NCBI RefSeq assembly: GCF_002395745.1
Contig: NZ_DGUN01000010.1
Location: 1 to 16,059, forward strand
Source: Fibrobacter sp. UBA4309
GTDB taxonomy: Bacteria; Fibrobacterota; Fibrobacteria; Fibrobacterales; Fibrobacteraceae
Reading direction: 5' to 3'
DNA: 16,059 nucleotides
A model generated the notes under the pieces. That model made no database searches. It worked only from the letters and a program-made list of their open reading frames with translations, and was not told the origin of the DNA. Shown here piece by piece: positions 1 to 6,837 of the stretch. Every line of letters begins with the position of its first letter. The stretch's first letter is position 1. The translations under genes and the position numbers were made by a program.

Positions 1-2
1 TC

Positions 3-1268
3 AGCCGCCAGCGCTACTGGGGCGAACCGTTCCCGATTATCCACTGGGAAGACGGCGAAATCTCTACCGTCGATGATTCCGAACTGCCGGTGCTGTTGCC
101 GGAACTCAAGGACTACAAGCCGGGTGACGGCGGACAGTCCCCGCTCGCAAACGCCACCGAATGGCTCCAGGTTACGGACAAGAACGGCCGCAAGGGTATC
201 CGCGAGACGAACACCATGCCGCAGTGGGCTGGTTCTTGCTGGTATTACCTCCGCTACATCGACGCTTGCAATGGCGACGCTTTTGTTGCAAAGGAACTTG
301 AAAAGTACTGGATGCCCGTGGACCTCTATGTGGGCGGTGCCGAACACGCCGTGCTTCACTTGCTCTACAGCCGCTTCTGGCACAAGGTGCTGTTCGATCT
401 CGGCCTCGTCTCTACCGACGAACCGTTCCAGAAGCTCTTCAACCAGGGCATGATTCTCGCCTTCGCTTACGAGGATGCCGCTGGCTCCAAGGTCCCCACC
501 GACGAAGTCGAAGAAAAGAACGGAAAGTTCTTCAAGAAGGGTACCGACATCGAGCTCAAGCAGATTGTGGCTAAGATGAGTAAGTCCCTCAAGAACGTCG
601 TGAACCCGGATGACGTCGTCCGCGACTACGGTGCCGATAGCCTTCGTTTGTACGAAATGTTCATGGGTCCGCTGGACGCCGTGAAGCCGTGGCAGACCAA
701 GGGCATCGAAGGCATGAACCGCTTCCTCGGCCGCGCCTGGCGTTCTGTTGTCGGCGATTCTGACGAAGCCCCGGTGTTCGTTGACGAAACCGCACCGGAA
801 GCTATCGAGAAGGTGATGCACCAAACCGTCATCAAGGTGACAAGCGACATCGAAAACATGAGCTTCAACACCGCGATTAGCCAGCTGATGATCTTCAACA
901 ACGAAATGATGAAGATGGACAAGCGCTACCGTGAACCGTGCGAAACGTTCGTCAAGCTCTTGCACCCGTTTGCCCCGCATATCGCCGAAGAAATGTGGAG
1001 CATCCTCGGTCACGAAGGCTCGCTCACGAATGTCGCCTGGCCGGAAGCCGACCACTCCAAGGCTGTGGAAAACACCGTGGAAGTCGTGTTCCAGGTGAAC
1101 GGCAAGGTCCGCGCGAAGGCAAGTGTTGCCAAGGACATGGACAAGGCCGCCCTCGAAAAGCTCGCTCTTGACAACGAACGAGTGAAGGAGTTTACCAAGG
1201 GCATGCAGGTTGTCAAGTCGATTGTTGTGCCGGGTAAGTTGGTCAACATCGTCGTCAAGCCGGCGTAA
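3..1268 (+). CDS. leuS: Leucyl-tRNA synthetase, C-terminal part (5' end outside window)
   Basis: Class Ia aminoacyl-tRNA synthetase that charges tRNA-Leu in the cytoplasm. The reading frame is open from the window edge and about 421 residues are visible. They begin at SRQRYWGEPFPI, the segment of the Rossmann catalytic core that follows the editing domain. The class I signature KMSKS is encoded at 573-587 (AKMSKSLKNVVNPDDVV), followed by the anticodon-binding helical domain (LLHPFAPHIAEEMW) and the small C-terminal tRNA-binding domain (VNGKVRAKASV). The HIGH motif and editing domain lie upstream of the window. The protein ends VVPGKLVNIVVKPA with TAA at 1266-1268. The end of the gene is echoed just downstream by a synonymous copy of its last codons (see 1298-1336). 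Identification is secure; only the N-terminus is missing. Confidence 0.97.
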   Translation, partial: SRQRYWGEPFPIIHWEDGEISTVDDSELPVLLPELKDYKPGDGGQSPLANATEWLQVTDKNGRKGIRETNTMPQWAGSCWYYLRYIDACNGDAFVAKELEKYWMPVDLYVGGAEHAVLHLLYSRFWHKVLFDLGLVSTDEPFQKLFNQGMILAFAYEDAAGSKVPTDEVEEKNGKFFKKGTDIELKQIVAKMSKSLKNVVNPDDVVRDYGADSLRLYEMFMGPLDAVKPWQTKGIEGMNRFLGRAWRSVVGDSDEAPVFVDETAPEAIEKVMHQTVIKVTSDIENMSFNTAISQLMIFNNEMMKMDKRYREPCETFVKLLHPFAPHIAEEMWSILGHEGSLTNVAWPEADHSKAVENTVEVVFQVNGKVRAKASVAKDMDKAALEKLALDNERVKEFTKGMQVVKSIVVPGKLVNIVVKPA

Positions 1269-1279
1269 TATTGAGCCTG

Positions 1280-1298
1280 CCCCGGACTTGTTCCGGGG
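1280..1298. repeat. CCCCGGA-N5-TCCGGGG hairpin between leuS and its tail copy
   Basis: A perfect 7-bp inverted repeat, CCCCGGA (1280-1286) and TCCGGGG (1292-1298) around a CTTGT loop. It lacks a T-tract, so it is a poor terminator and more likely a REP-like dispersed palindrome. It sits exactly between the leuS stop and the duplicated leuS tail. Confidence 0.6.
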
Positions 1299-1336
1299 TC
1301 GTCCCCGGCAAGCTCGTGAATATTGTGGTGAAGTAA
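1298..1336 (+). pseudogene. Remnant copy of the leuS 3' end
   Basis: Read in frame from 1298, this stretch encodes VVPGKLVNIVVK and then TAA (1334-1336). These are the same 12 residues that leuS encodes at 1224-1259. The remnant lacks the final PA of the intact gene. In the 11 codons from 1301, 9 differ and 2 (both AAG) are identical. All the changes are synonymous, so the copy diverged under protein-level constraint or came from another leuS allele. Upstream of 1298 the similarity stops at the hairpin. It is too short to be expressed and looks like the scar of a leuS exchange or partial duplication. Confidence 0.6.
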
Positions 1337-1360
1337 TCCCGACCCTAGCCCTTATAATCA

Positions 1361-1387
1361 CGCCCGCTCATTGAGCGGGCGTCTTCT
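1361..1387 (+). terminator. Rho-independent terminator after leuS
   Basis: CGCCCGCTCA (1361-1370) pairs with TGAGCGGGCG (1372-1381), realistically an 8-bp GC-rich stem with a short loop. It is followed by TCTTCTATAT, a modest T-rich tail. It lies about 25 nt past the leuS tail copy and ends the leuS transcript. Confidence 0.75.
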
Positions 1388-1477
1388 ATATACCCGCTCC
1401 GGTCGAAAATCCCCGCGAAAATCAGGAAAGGCACGACCTTCAACAGCAAGTTGCTTCGTCGCGGCATTCGCCTTTTG

Positions 1478-1485
1478 CTATCTTT
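1478..1485 (+). promoter_or_regulatory. Probable -10 element for the carboxyltransferase gene
   Basis: CTATCTTT followed by ACCCCC matches the CTATATTT-type -10 block seen before other transcription units here. No good -35 box lies 17 nt upstream. It would give a leader of about 50 nt with an AAGGAAA ribosome-binding site at 1530-1536, four bases before the ATG. TATTTT at 1493-1498 is an alternative. Confidence 0.4.
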
Positions 1486-1540
1486 ACCCCCGTATTTTAT
1501 TGTACAGTAAAACAAGGGATTTATCCCACAAGGAAACACT

Positions 1541-3115
1541 ATGAAAAAGATCAAGTTCCAGGATACCTCGTTCCGCGATGGTTTCCAGTCTATTTTCGGT
1601 GCCCGTGTCTTCGCGAAGGACTTCATGCCCGCCGTCGAAGCTGCCTGCAAGGCCGGCATCACCCACTTTGAAGCTGGTGGTGGCGCCCGTTTCCAGGCCC
1701 TTTACCAGAACTGCGGCGAAGACGCCTTCGACATGATGGACGAATTCCGTCGCGTCGTGGGCCCGAACGTCCGCCTGCAGACCCTCGCCCGCGGTATCAA
1801 CGTGGTGGCCCTCGCCCCGCAGCCGCGCGACATGATCAAGCTCCATGCCGACATGTTCAAGAAGCACGGCATGACCCGCATCCGTAACTTTGACGCCCTC
1901 AACGACGTGAACAACCTCATCTACTCCGGCAAGTGCATCACCGACGCCGGTCTGGAACACGAAGTCGTCGTCACCATGATGGAACTTCCTCCGGGATGCG
2001 ACCTCAACGCCGCCCACAACCCGGAATTCTACGAACGCATCCTCCGCAACATCCTGGACGCGGGCGTTCCGTTCGCTTCCGTCTGCTTCAAGGACGCTTC
2101 CGGTACCACGAACCCGACCAAGGTGTACGAGACCTTCAAGCGCGCTCGTAAGCTCCTCGGCGACAAGGTTGAACTCCGCATCCACAGCCATGACACCTGC
2201 GGTACCGGTGTGGCCCAGTACAAGGCCGCTATCGAAGGTGGCGCCGACGGCGTCGACCTCGGCCGCAAGCCGCTTTCCGGCGGTACGGCTCAGCCCGACC
2301 TGTTCTCCATGTTCCACGCCCTCAAGGGTACGGAATACAAGCTCGCCCTCGGTGAAGACAGCATCGTCGACGATCACATTCCGGAACTCATGGAAGCCAA
2401 CAACGTCGCTGTGGAATGCCTCAAGGACTACAACTTCCCGCCCGAAGCACGCCAGATTACGACCGACGTGATCTTCAGCCCCATGCCGGGTGGCGCTCTT
2501 ACCGCCAACACCCTCATGATGCGCGAAACCAAGACGTTCCACCTGTTCCCGAAGGTTATCGAGAACATGAGTGAATGCGTCCGCCGCGGTGGCTTTGCCT
2601 CTTCTGTGACGCCGGTTTCCCAGTTCTACTTCCAGCAGGCCTACATGAACACCCTGAACCAGGCCGCAGGCCGCGGTACGTGGTTCAAGATGACGGAAGG
2701 CTACGGCAAGATGCTCCTCGGCTACCAGGGCAAGACCCCGTGCGAACCGGATCCGGAGCTCGTGAAGATTGCTGCCGACCAGTTCAACATGAAGCCGTTC
2801 AAGGAAGCCTACCCGGGCATCCAGTGCGCCGAAGAAATCCTCGAACCGGGCATCCCGGCTGCGAAGAAGCTCCTCGAAGAAAATGGCCTGCCGGTTACCG
2901 ACGAGACCATCTTCATCACGGGCTGCCTCCAGACGAAGGCCGGCAACAAGGGTATCGAGTTCCTCAAGGGCAACCGCCACATCGGCGTGCCGAAGAAGGA
3001 CCCGAACGCCGCTCCGGCCGTGGACACCAAGAACATGAAGGCCGGTGCAACGAGCACCTACCGCATCGCCCTTGGCAACCAGAGCTGGGACGTGCAGGTC
3101 AGCACGCTCAAGTAA
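1541..3115 (+). CDS. Carboxyltransferase subunit of oxaloacetate decarboxylase/pyruvate carboxylase type, no biotinyl domain
   Basis: A 524-residue member of the HMGL-like/PYC-OadA family. These enzymes move CO2 between a biotin carrier and pyruvate/oxaloacetate (or methylmalonyl-CoA in the 5S transcarboxylase). The TIM-barrel signature DTSFRDGFQS is at 8-17, the catalytic-lysine segment CFKDASG around K184, and the metal ligands H215 and H217 in RIHSHDTCGTG. The conserved C-terminal domain follows (MPGGALTANTLM, GKTPCEPDPEL). The protein stops at YRIALGNQSWDVQVSTLK. That is where full-length OadA (about 590 residues) would continue into the biotinyl domain, and there is no MKM biotinylation site. 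A separate biotin carrier must therefore be supplied. The ATG is preceded by AAGGAAA. The gene appears monocistronic, with a terminator at 3185-3210. Strong bias to C/G-ending codons suggests high expression. The exact substrate pair is not decided by sequence. Confidence 0.85.
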   Translation: MKKIKFQDTSFRDGFQSIFGARVFAKDFMPAVEAACKAGITHFEAGGGARFQALYQNCGEDAFDMMDEFRRVVGPNVRLQTLARGINVVALAPQPRDMIKLHADMFKKHGMTRIRNFDALNDVNNLIYSGKCITDAGLEHEVVVTMMELPPGCDLNAAHNPEFYERILRNILDAGVPFASVCFKDASGTTNPTKVYETFKRARKLLGDKVELRIHSHDTCGTGVAQYKAAIEGGADGVDLGRKPLSGGTAQPDLFSMFHALKGTEYKLALGEDSIVDDHIPELMEANNVAVECLKDYNFPPEARQITTDVIFSPMPGGALTANTLMMRETKTFHLFPKVIENMSECVRRGGFASSVTPVSQFYFQQAYMNTLNQAAGRGTWFKMTEGYGKMLLGYQGKTPCEPDPELVKIAADQFNMKPFKEAYPGIQCAEEILEPGIPAAKKLLEENGLPVTDETIFITGCLQTKAGNKGIEFLKGNRHIGVPKKDPNAAPAVDTKNMKAGATSTYRIALGNQSWDVQVSTLK

Positions 3116-3184
3116 TTTGCTCCCGTGCAGGTTCCGCTCGAAAATTCGGGCCGGGTACCGCGTGGGTTACAGACAAATTAAAAA

Positions 3185-3210
3185 CCGTGGTCGTCAGGCC
3201 ACGGCTTTTT
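3185..3210 (+). terminator. Rho-independent terminator of the carboxyltransferase gene
   Basis: CCGTGG (3185-3190) and CCACGG (3199-3204) form a stem with an 8-nt loop, followed by C and TTTTT (3206-3210). It lies 70 nt after the stop codon. Confidence 0.75.
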
Positions 3211-3226
3211 GTTTGAAAGCAAAAGA

Positions 3227-3250
3227 GGACCCGCTTTCGCGAGTCCTTTT
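3227..3250. terminator. Second stem-loop, either strand
   Basis: GGACCCGC (3227-3234) faces GCGAGTCC (3239-3246) around TTTC, followed by TTTT. On the plus strand there is one C-A mismatch. On the minus strand this becomes a G-U pair closed by a GAAA tetraloop, with CTCTTTT following. It could back up termination from either direction. Confidence 0.5.
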
Positions 3251-3269
3251 CGTACTTGTTAGGGTTGGA

Positions 3270-3309
3270 AGTAAACAAAAAGAGAGCTAACCAACGGTTA
3301 GCTCTCTTT
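3270..3309 (-). terminator. Terminator of tRNA-Glu
   Basis: A perfect 14-bp inverted repeat: AAAGAGAGCTAACC at 3279-3292 and its complement at 3296-3309, with a 3-nt loop. On the minus strand the stem is followed by TTTTTGTTT, starting immediately after the tRNA 3' end. Confidence 0.85.
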
Positions 3310-3311
3310 CG

Positions 3312-3384
3312 TACCCCCAAGCGGTTTCGAACCGCTGTTGCGGGAATGAAAATCCCGAGTCCTGGGCCACTAGACGATAGGGGC
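3312..3384 (-). tRNA. tRNA-Glu (anticodon TTC)
   Basis: A 73-nt cloverleaf on the minus strand. The 5' end is GCCCCTATCGTCTAGTGG, a typical tRNA-Glu start. The anticodon stem CGGGA/TCCCG encloses the loop TTTTCAT, which gives anticodon TTC (reads GAA/GAG). The T-arm is AGCGG-TTCGAAA-CCGCT, and the discriminator is A. The acceptor stem has two wobble pairs, including G1-U72. The 3' CCA is not encoded and must be added by nucleotidyltransferase. Its promoter and terminator flank it closely, so it is transcribed alone. Confidence 0.95.
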
Positions 3385-3400
3385 GTCTTATGTAGGGCCA

Positions 3401-3428
3401 AATATAGTTAATCGCGGCGTTTTGTAAA
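3401..3428 (-). promoter_or_regulatory. Promoter of tRNA-Glu
   Basis: On the minus strand, TTTACA (3428-3423) and TATATT (3406-3401) are separated by 16 nt, and the -10 lies 16 nt before the mature tRNA 5' end. The -10 is part of CTATATTTGGCCC, the motif shared by several units in this window. Confidence 0.65.
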
Positions 3429-3449
3429 GGGGGCCATACGACATTTTTT

Positions 3450-3455
3450 TATTTT
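3450..3455 (+). promoter_or_regulatory. Possible -10 immediately before the ABC transporter start
   Basis: TATTTT inside a T-rich run lies 7 nt before the GTG at 3463. There is no purine-rich ribosome-binding site in between, so transcription from here would begin at or next to the start codon. No convincing -35 is present. Confidence 0.35.
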
Positions 3456-3462
3456 TTCACCG

Positions 3463-5016
3463 GTGAACATTGAAAAATGGTTAAAAAACTCCCTTTTAGT
3501 CGGGATTTTGTGCTTTTTGCCCCTCGCGCTCATGGCTAGCCTCGCCGATGCTGGACTTCTTTGGGGTATTCGCGCGTTCATGGACTTGCTGCAGGGCGAT
3601 TCGGTATTTACTATCCCTGAGTGGCTCGCGGTCATGGTCCTGCTCACGGCGCTCAGGCTGCTTTTCCTCGTGATGAAGACGCGTTCTTCCGAGTCCTTCC
3701 TGTTCGATACCGGAGCCAATGTCACGAACTGGTTCCTCTACACGCTCCGTAACCTTTCTCCCAGGCTTTTCCATTCCCCCGAGGGCGATGCCCGGGTGGA
3801 GGCTGCCTACGACGCTACGCTGGTCCTCCAGGGCAACGGTTCTGTCTTTTTCCAGGCGGTGCAGGCCGTCTTGCAGCTCGCCATCTTTTTCCCGGTCCTC
3901 CTCTATATTTCTTGGCCGCTTACCTTGTTCCTGTTTGTCGTTATCGTGCCTGTCGTGGCCTTCGTGCAGCGCCGTTTGCATTCCATGGGGAGCGAAGAGG
4001 AATCCCTGCAGCTTTCGAGGTCGAGATTCCGCGCCGAGCTTGCCCGGGCGCGTAGGCTCTACCGCAGCTGGAGCGGTTTGTCGGAACGTTCCGCCATTAC
4101 GGGGAATCTTCGCAGCGAGACGCGTTCGCTGAGTTCGCGTGGGCTCAAGGCCAGCGTCCGCAAGAACGGCCTTTCGTTCGTGATGGAGGCGATTTCCGTT
4201 CTGTCTATGGTTTTGGTCCTCGCTTTTTGCGCGCTCCTTATCGGCCGCGGATGGATGGATGCGACCGGACTCGTGATGTTCTGTTCCGCCGTGCTCCTGT
4301 GTTACAAGCCGGTCAAGGAATGCGCACGTATCTTGCCGCAGTTCCGCTCCGCCGTGAGTGCGTACAACATTCTGATGCGTTTCGGCAAGTTGCCGCGGAA
4401 GGGGGGAAGTTTCCCTGCCGGCGGCGATACGCTGTCTATCGAAGATGCGGAGTTCGGCTACGAGGCTTCGGGGCGTCATGTTTTCAACCATTTCAGCGCC
4501 CGGTTCCAGGGCGATACTCCCGTGCTGCTGCGCGGCAGGAACGGCGCTGGCAAGACGACCTTGCTGCGGCTTGTCGCCCGTCTCGAGGAATGGGATTCCG
4601 GCGAGATGGTCCATATGGAAAAGGCCCGCAGCCGCGGTATTTTCTTCATGGCGCAGGACCTGGAGCTCCCGCCGCTCCCTATGTTGCAGAGGCTGCTTGC
4701 CGAAGGAGTCGCTCCGGAGGTCCAGGAATTCATGGATCTGGCGAACGTGAAGAAACTGCTTGCGAAAGAGGGACATTCTGGCGGCGAGCGCGCCAAGGTG
4801 GCCCTCACCTGGGCCCTTGCAAGCAAGGCCGCGGCGATCCTGCTCGACGAGCCGTTCGCCGCGGTGGCGCTCGCCGACCGCGAACCGCTCCTTCGCGCGT
4901 TCCTCAAGGCGGCAAAGGCTCTGGACAAATGGGTTGTCGTTGCCAGCCACGACGCGCTGAGTCCCGAAACAGAAAGCCTGTTCAACGTCATGGTCATCGA
5001 TGATGGGTGCTGTTAG
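3463..5016 (+). CDS. ABC exporter half-transporter (TMD-NBD fusion)
   Basis: A 517-residue inner-membrane protein with an N-terminal six-helix transmembrane domain fused to an ATPase. Hydrophobic segments lie near residues 8-30, 54-72, 130-149, 152-169, 238-261 and 267-285. In the ATPase, Walker A is GRNGAGKTT (358-366), the Q-loop is MAQDL (Q398), the signature is HSGGE (438-442, instead of LSGGE), Walker B is AAILLDEPF (457-465, catalytic E463) and the H-loop is ASHD (H496). Only about 75 residues separate Walker A from the signature, so the helical subdomain is short. The usual SALD D-loop is replaced by AAVALA. The start is GTG without a visible ribosome-binding site. The last 17 nt overlap the next gene, a methyltransferase, and waaA follows, so lipid or glycolipid export is plausible but not shown. 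The substrate is unknown. Confidence 0.85.
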   Translation: MNIEKWLKNSLLVGILCFLPLALMASLADAGLLWGIRAFMDLLQGDSVFTIPEWLAVMVLLTALRLLFLVMKTRSSESFLFDTGANVTNWFLYTLRNLSPRLFHSPEGDARVEAAYDATLVLQGNGSVFFQAVQAVLQLAIFFPVLLYISWPLTLFLFVVIVPVVAFVQRRLHSMGSEEESLQLSRSRFRAELARARRLYRSWSGLSERSAITGNLRSETRSLSSRGLKASVRKNGLSFVMEAISVLSMVLVLAFCALLIGRGWMDATGLVMFCSAVLLCYKPVKECARILPQFRSAVSAYNILMRFGKLPRKGGSFPAGGDTLSIEDAEFGYEASGRHVFNHFSARFQGDTPVLLRGRNGAGKTTLLRLVARLEEWDSGEMVHMEKARSRGIFFMAQDLELPPLPMLQRLLAEGVAPEVQEFMDLANVKKLLAKEGHSGGERAKVALTWALASKAAAILLDEPFAAVALADREPLLRAFLKAAKALDKWVVVASHDALSPETESLFNVMVIDDGCC

Positions 5017-5620
5017 CGGAATCCTTTACCGCTTTCGCGGCTATGTCTTAGGCGTCCTGGCGCTGGCGCTGCTCGCGTTCCCGGCAAGCCCGCTCTCTGC
5101 GGATTCCGTGCCGGCGTGGGTGACGGCCTGCGTCTTGCTCTTGGCGGGAATCCTGCTCCGAGTCAAGACGCGGCAGTACATAGGCGACCACACGCGCGGG
5201 CAAAAGCGCGAAGCCGATTCTCTTGTTACCGGCGGCCCTTACGCGTATATGAGGCATCCGCTGTACCTTTCGAATACTTCGGTCGCCTTTTCCGCCATTC
5301 TTTTCCATCTGGGTTTTTCCCTTGTCGCCGTTCCGTTCGTTTTGGCCGTGCTCCTGTTCGAAATCTTCCTTGCCCGTGCCGAGGATTCGTTCCTGGAAGC
5401 GAAATTCGGGGAGGCTTGGCGCAATTGGGCGGCTCGGTCGCCTTTTGTCCCGTGGAATATCGTGGCGGTATGCCGCAAGCGCAGGGCGTGCCGGTGCGGC
5501 GATGCGGCAGTCCCTCCGGAGAACTCGTTTTTTCGGGCTTTTTGTGCAGACCGCTCTACATGGGCATGGGTTTTGTTTTATAATTTAGTCCTGGTATTGA
5601 TTAAGTTTGGCCCGATATAG
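5000..5620 (+). CDS. Isoprenylcysteine/phospholipid-type membrane methyltransferase (ICMT/PEMT-like)
   Basis: A 206-residue polytopic membrane protein. The family signature is GGPYAYMRHPLYLSN (78-92), and the C-terminal cofactor-site block is AEDSFLEAKFGEAW with FVPW (about 127-152). These match the isoprenylcysteine carboxyl methyltransferase/phospholipid methyltransferase superfamily, which uses S-adenosylmethionine at the membrane. Hydrophobic stretches are near 12-32, 40-55, 92-124 and at the extreme C-terminus (188-204). A Cys/Arg-rich insert, CRKRRACRCGD (158-168), is unusual. The ATG lies inside the end of the ABC gene (17-nt overlap), so translation is coupled. The real substrate in bacteria of this family is mostly unknown, and with waaA downstream a lipid is likelier than a protein. 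Confidence 0.7.
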   Translation: MMGAVSGILYRFRGYVLGVLALALLAFPASPLSADSVPAWVTACVLLLAGILLRVKTRQYIGDHTRGQKREADSLVTGGPYAYMRHPLYLSNTSVAFSAILFHLGFSLVAVPFVLAVLLFEIFLARAEDSFLEAKFGEAWRNWAARSPFVPWNIVAVCRKRRACRCGDAAVPPENSFFRAFCADRSTWAWVLFYNLVLVLIKFGPI

Positions 5621-5637
5621 GCGAGGGTATTGCGATT

Positions 5638-6825
5638 ATGTTTAAGCCTCTGGATATAGCCCGTTTTGCGTTGGGTTCCGTGGCCAAGGCGGCCGCGAAG
5701 GTCCCCGTGGTGGAATCCCGTTTTGCCATTAGCGACCGTCTGAACGGTCCCTGGCCCGAAGGTCCGTTCCTGTGGCTCCATGGCGCAAGCCTCGGTGAAT
5801 GCCGCATGCTCCTGAACCTTGCCAGGTTCCTGCAAGAAGATGTCGAGAATTGCCCCAAGATTTTGATTACGACCCAGAAGACGGAAGTCCTCAAGTTCCT
5901 CAAGGAAGCGGGGGAGGGCATCTCCGCCTGCATCGCCCCTGCCGACGCCCCGTCCACCATGCGTAGCTTTATCTCGAAGGTGAAGCCTGTCGGGCTGATT
6001 CTCGGCGAAAACGAATTCTGGCCGGGATACCTGTCTAGCATGAGACGGTTTTCGAAAAGGCCCTCTGTCGCCGTCGTTTCCGGGCGCTACCGCAGGTCTT
6101 TCCCGGGCGTGGATTTCTCTTGCGTGGGCTTTGCCAGCATGCAGACGGGCGGGGACCTCTCGCGGTTCCTGAACGTGGCGTCCAGGGCGAACATCGACCA
6201 GATGATGATCGGTGGCGACTGGAAAATCCTTCCGTGGGTGCGTTCGGGCAAGAGCGTGAGTGCTCCTGAAAATCCCTCTGTCGATACGGTATTCGTCTCG
6301 ATGCACATGGCCGAATGGGCGAGCCTCTGCCGCATGGTCGTCTCTTCTATCAAGCGCCAGGAATCGGTGGTCCTTATCCCGCGCCGCCTGAACGAGGTGA
6401 ACGCCTTTCGCAATGCACTCAGCGAGCAGGAACTGACTGTCGTGGAATGGCCTCTGGTGCAGAAGGGGGCGGTTTCCATTGTCAACCGTTTCGGGCTTAC
6501 CAAGGATGTCTTTGCTGTTTCCCGTACCGCGATTGTCGGCGGTTCGTTCTGCCGCGGTCTGGGCGTCCACGATTTCTGGGAACCGCTCCAGATGGGTGTC
6601 GCCACTTGCGTCGGCCCGTTTGCCGCGGGCCAGAAAGAAGCCGTCGCGAGCCTCGTGAACGCAGGCGTCATCGCCCAGCTGCAGTCCACTGCCGGCTATG
6701 CCAAGAGGAATCTGCCCGATCCGCGCATCGTGAGCACGTTCCTCGCGAACGAACGCACCAAAGTTTCCGATTCCTATGAACATCTCGTCAAGTTCATCGA
6801 GAACTTGGTCGAACAACGCCAATAG
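5638..6825 (+). CDS. waaA: 3-deoxy-D-manno-octulosonic acid (Kdo) transferase
   Basis: A 395-residue glycosyltransferase (GT30) that adds Kdo from CMP-Kdo to the lipid A precursor at the cytoplasmic face of the inner membrane. Family blocks in order: FLWLHGASLGE (44-54, with the catalytic Glu at 54), GENEFWPGYL (123-132, equivalent to the usual ETEIWPN), HMAEW (223-227), IPRR (247-250), and GGSF followed by HDFWEPLQMG for the nucleotide-sugar site. The N-terminus is short, and the usual hydrophobic anchor is reduced to a weak helix (residues 4-24). GAGGG-like purines (GCGAGGG, 5621-5627) precede the ATG. It begins 17 nt after the methyltransferase and ends 12 nt before ispH, so it sits in one operon with both. 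A TATAAT at 5579-5584 could give an internal promoter. Confidence 0.9.
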   Translation: MFKPLDIARFALGSVAKAAAKVPVVESRFAISDRLNGPWPEGPFLWLHGASLGECRMLLNLARFLQEDVENCPKILITTQKTEVLKFLKEAGEGISACIAPADAPSTMRSFISKVKPVGLILGENEFWPGYLSSMRRFSKRPSVAVVSGRYRRSFPGVDFSCVGFASMQTGGDLSRFLNVASRANIDQMMIGGDWKILPWVRSGKSVSAPENPSVDTVFVSMHMAEWASLCRMVVSSIKRQESVVLIPRRLNEVNAFRNALSEQELTVVEWPLVQKGAVSIVNRFGLTKDVFAVSRTAIVGGSFCRGLGVHDFWEPLQMGVATCVGPFAAGQKEAVASLVNAGVIAQLQSTAGYAKRNLPDPRIVSTFLANERTKVSDSYEHLVKFIENLVEQRQ

Positions 6826-6837
6826 GGTTCTTTCCCC

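Noticed and set aside
1280..1298. Terminator of leuS
   Set aside because: The hairpin has no T-tract, and a better terminator lies at 1361-1387.
1484..2980. 498-aa minus-strand open frame opposite the carboxyltransferase gene
   Set aside because: It is a shadow of the C/G-ending codon bias of the plus-strand gene, whose product matches a known family throughout. The antisense product is a low-complexity Glu/Val/His/Gly string with no motif and no ribosome-binding site.
3185..3309. Riboswitch or attenuator from three consecutive stem-loops
   Set aside because: They lie between two convergent units with T-tracts in the matching directions. Stacked terminators explain them without a ligand-binding fold.
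3496..4950. 484-aa minus-strand open frame opposite the ABC exporter
   Set aside because: Extremely charged Arg/Glu/His composition without a domain. The plus strand carries all ABC motifs.
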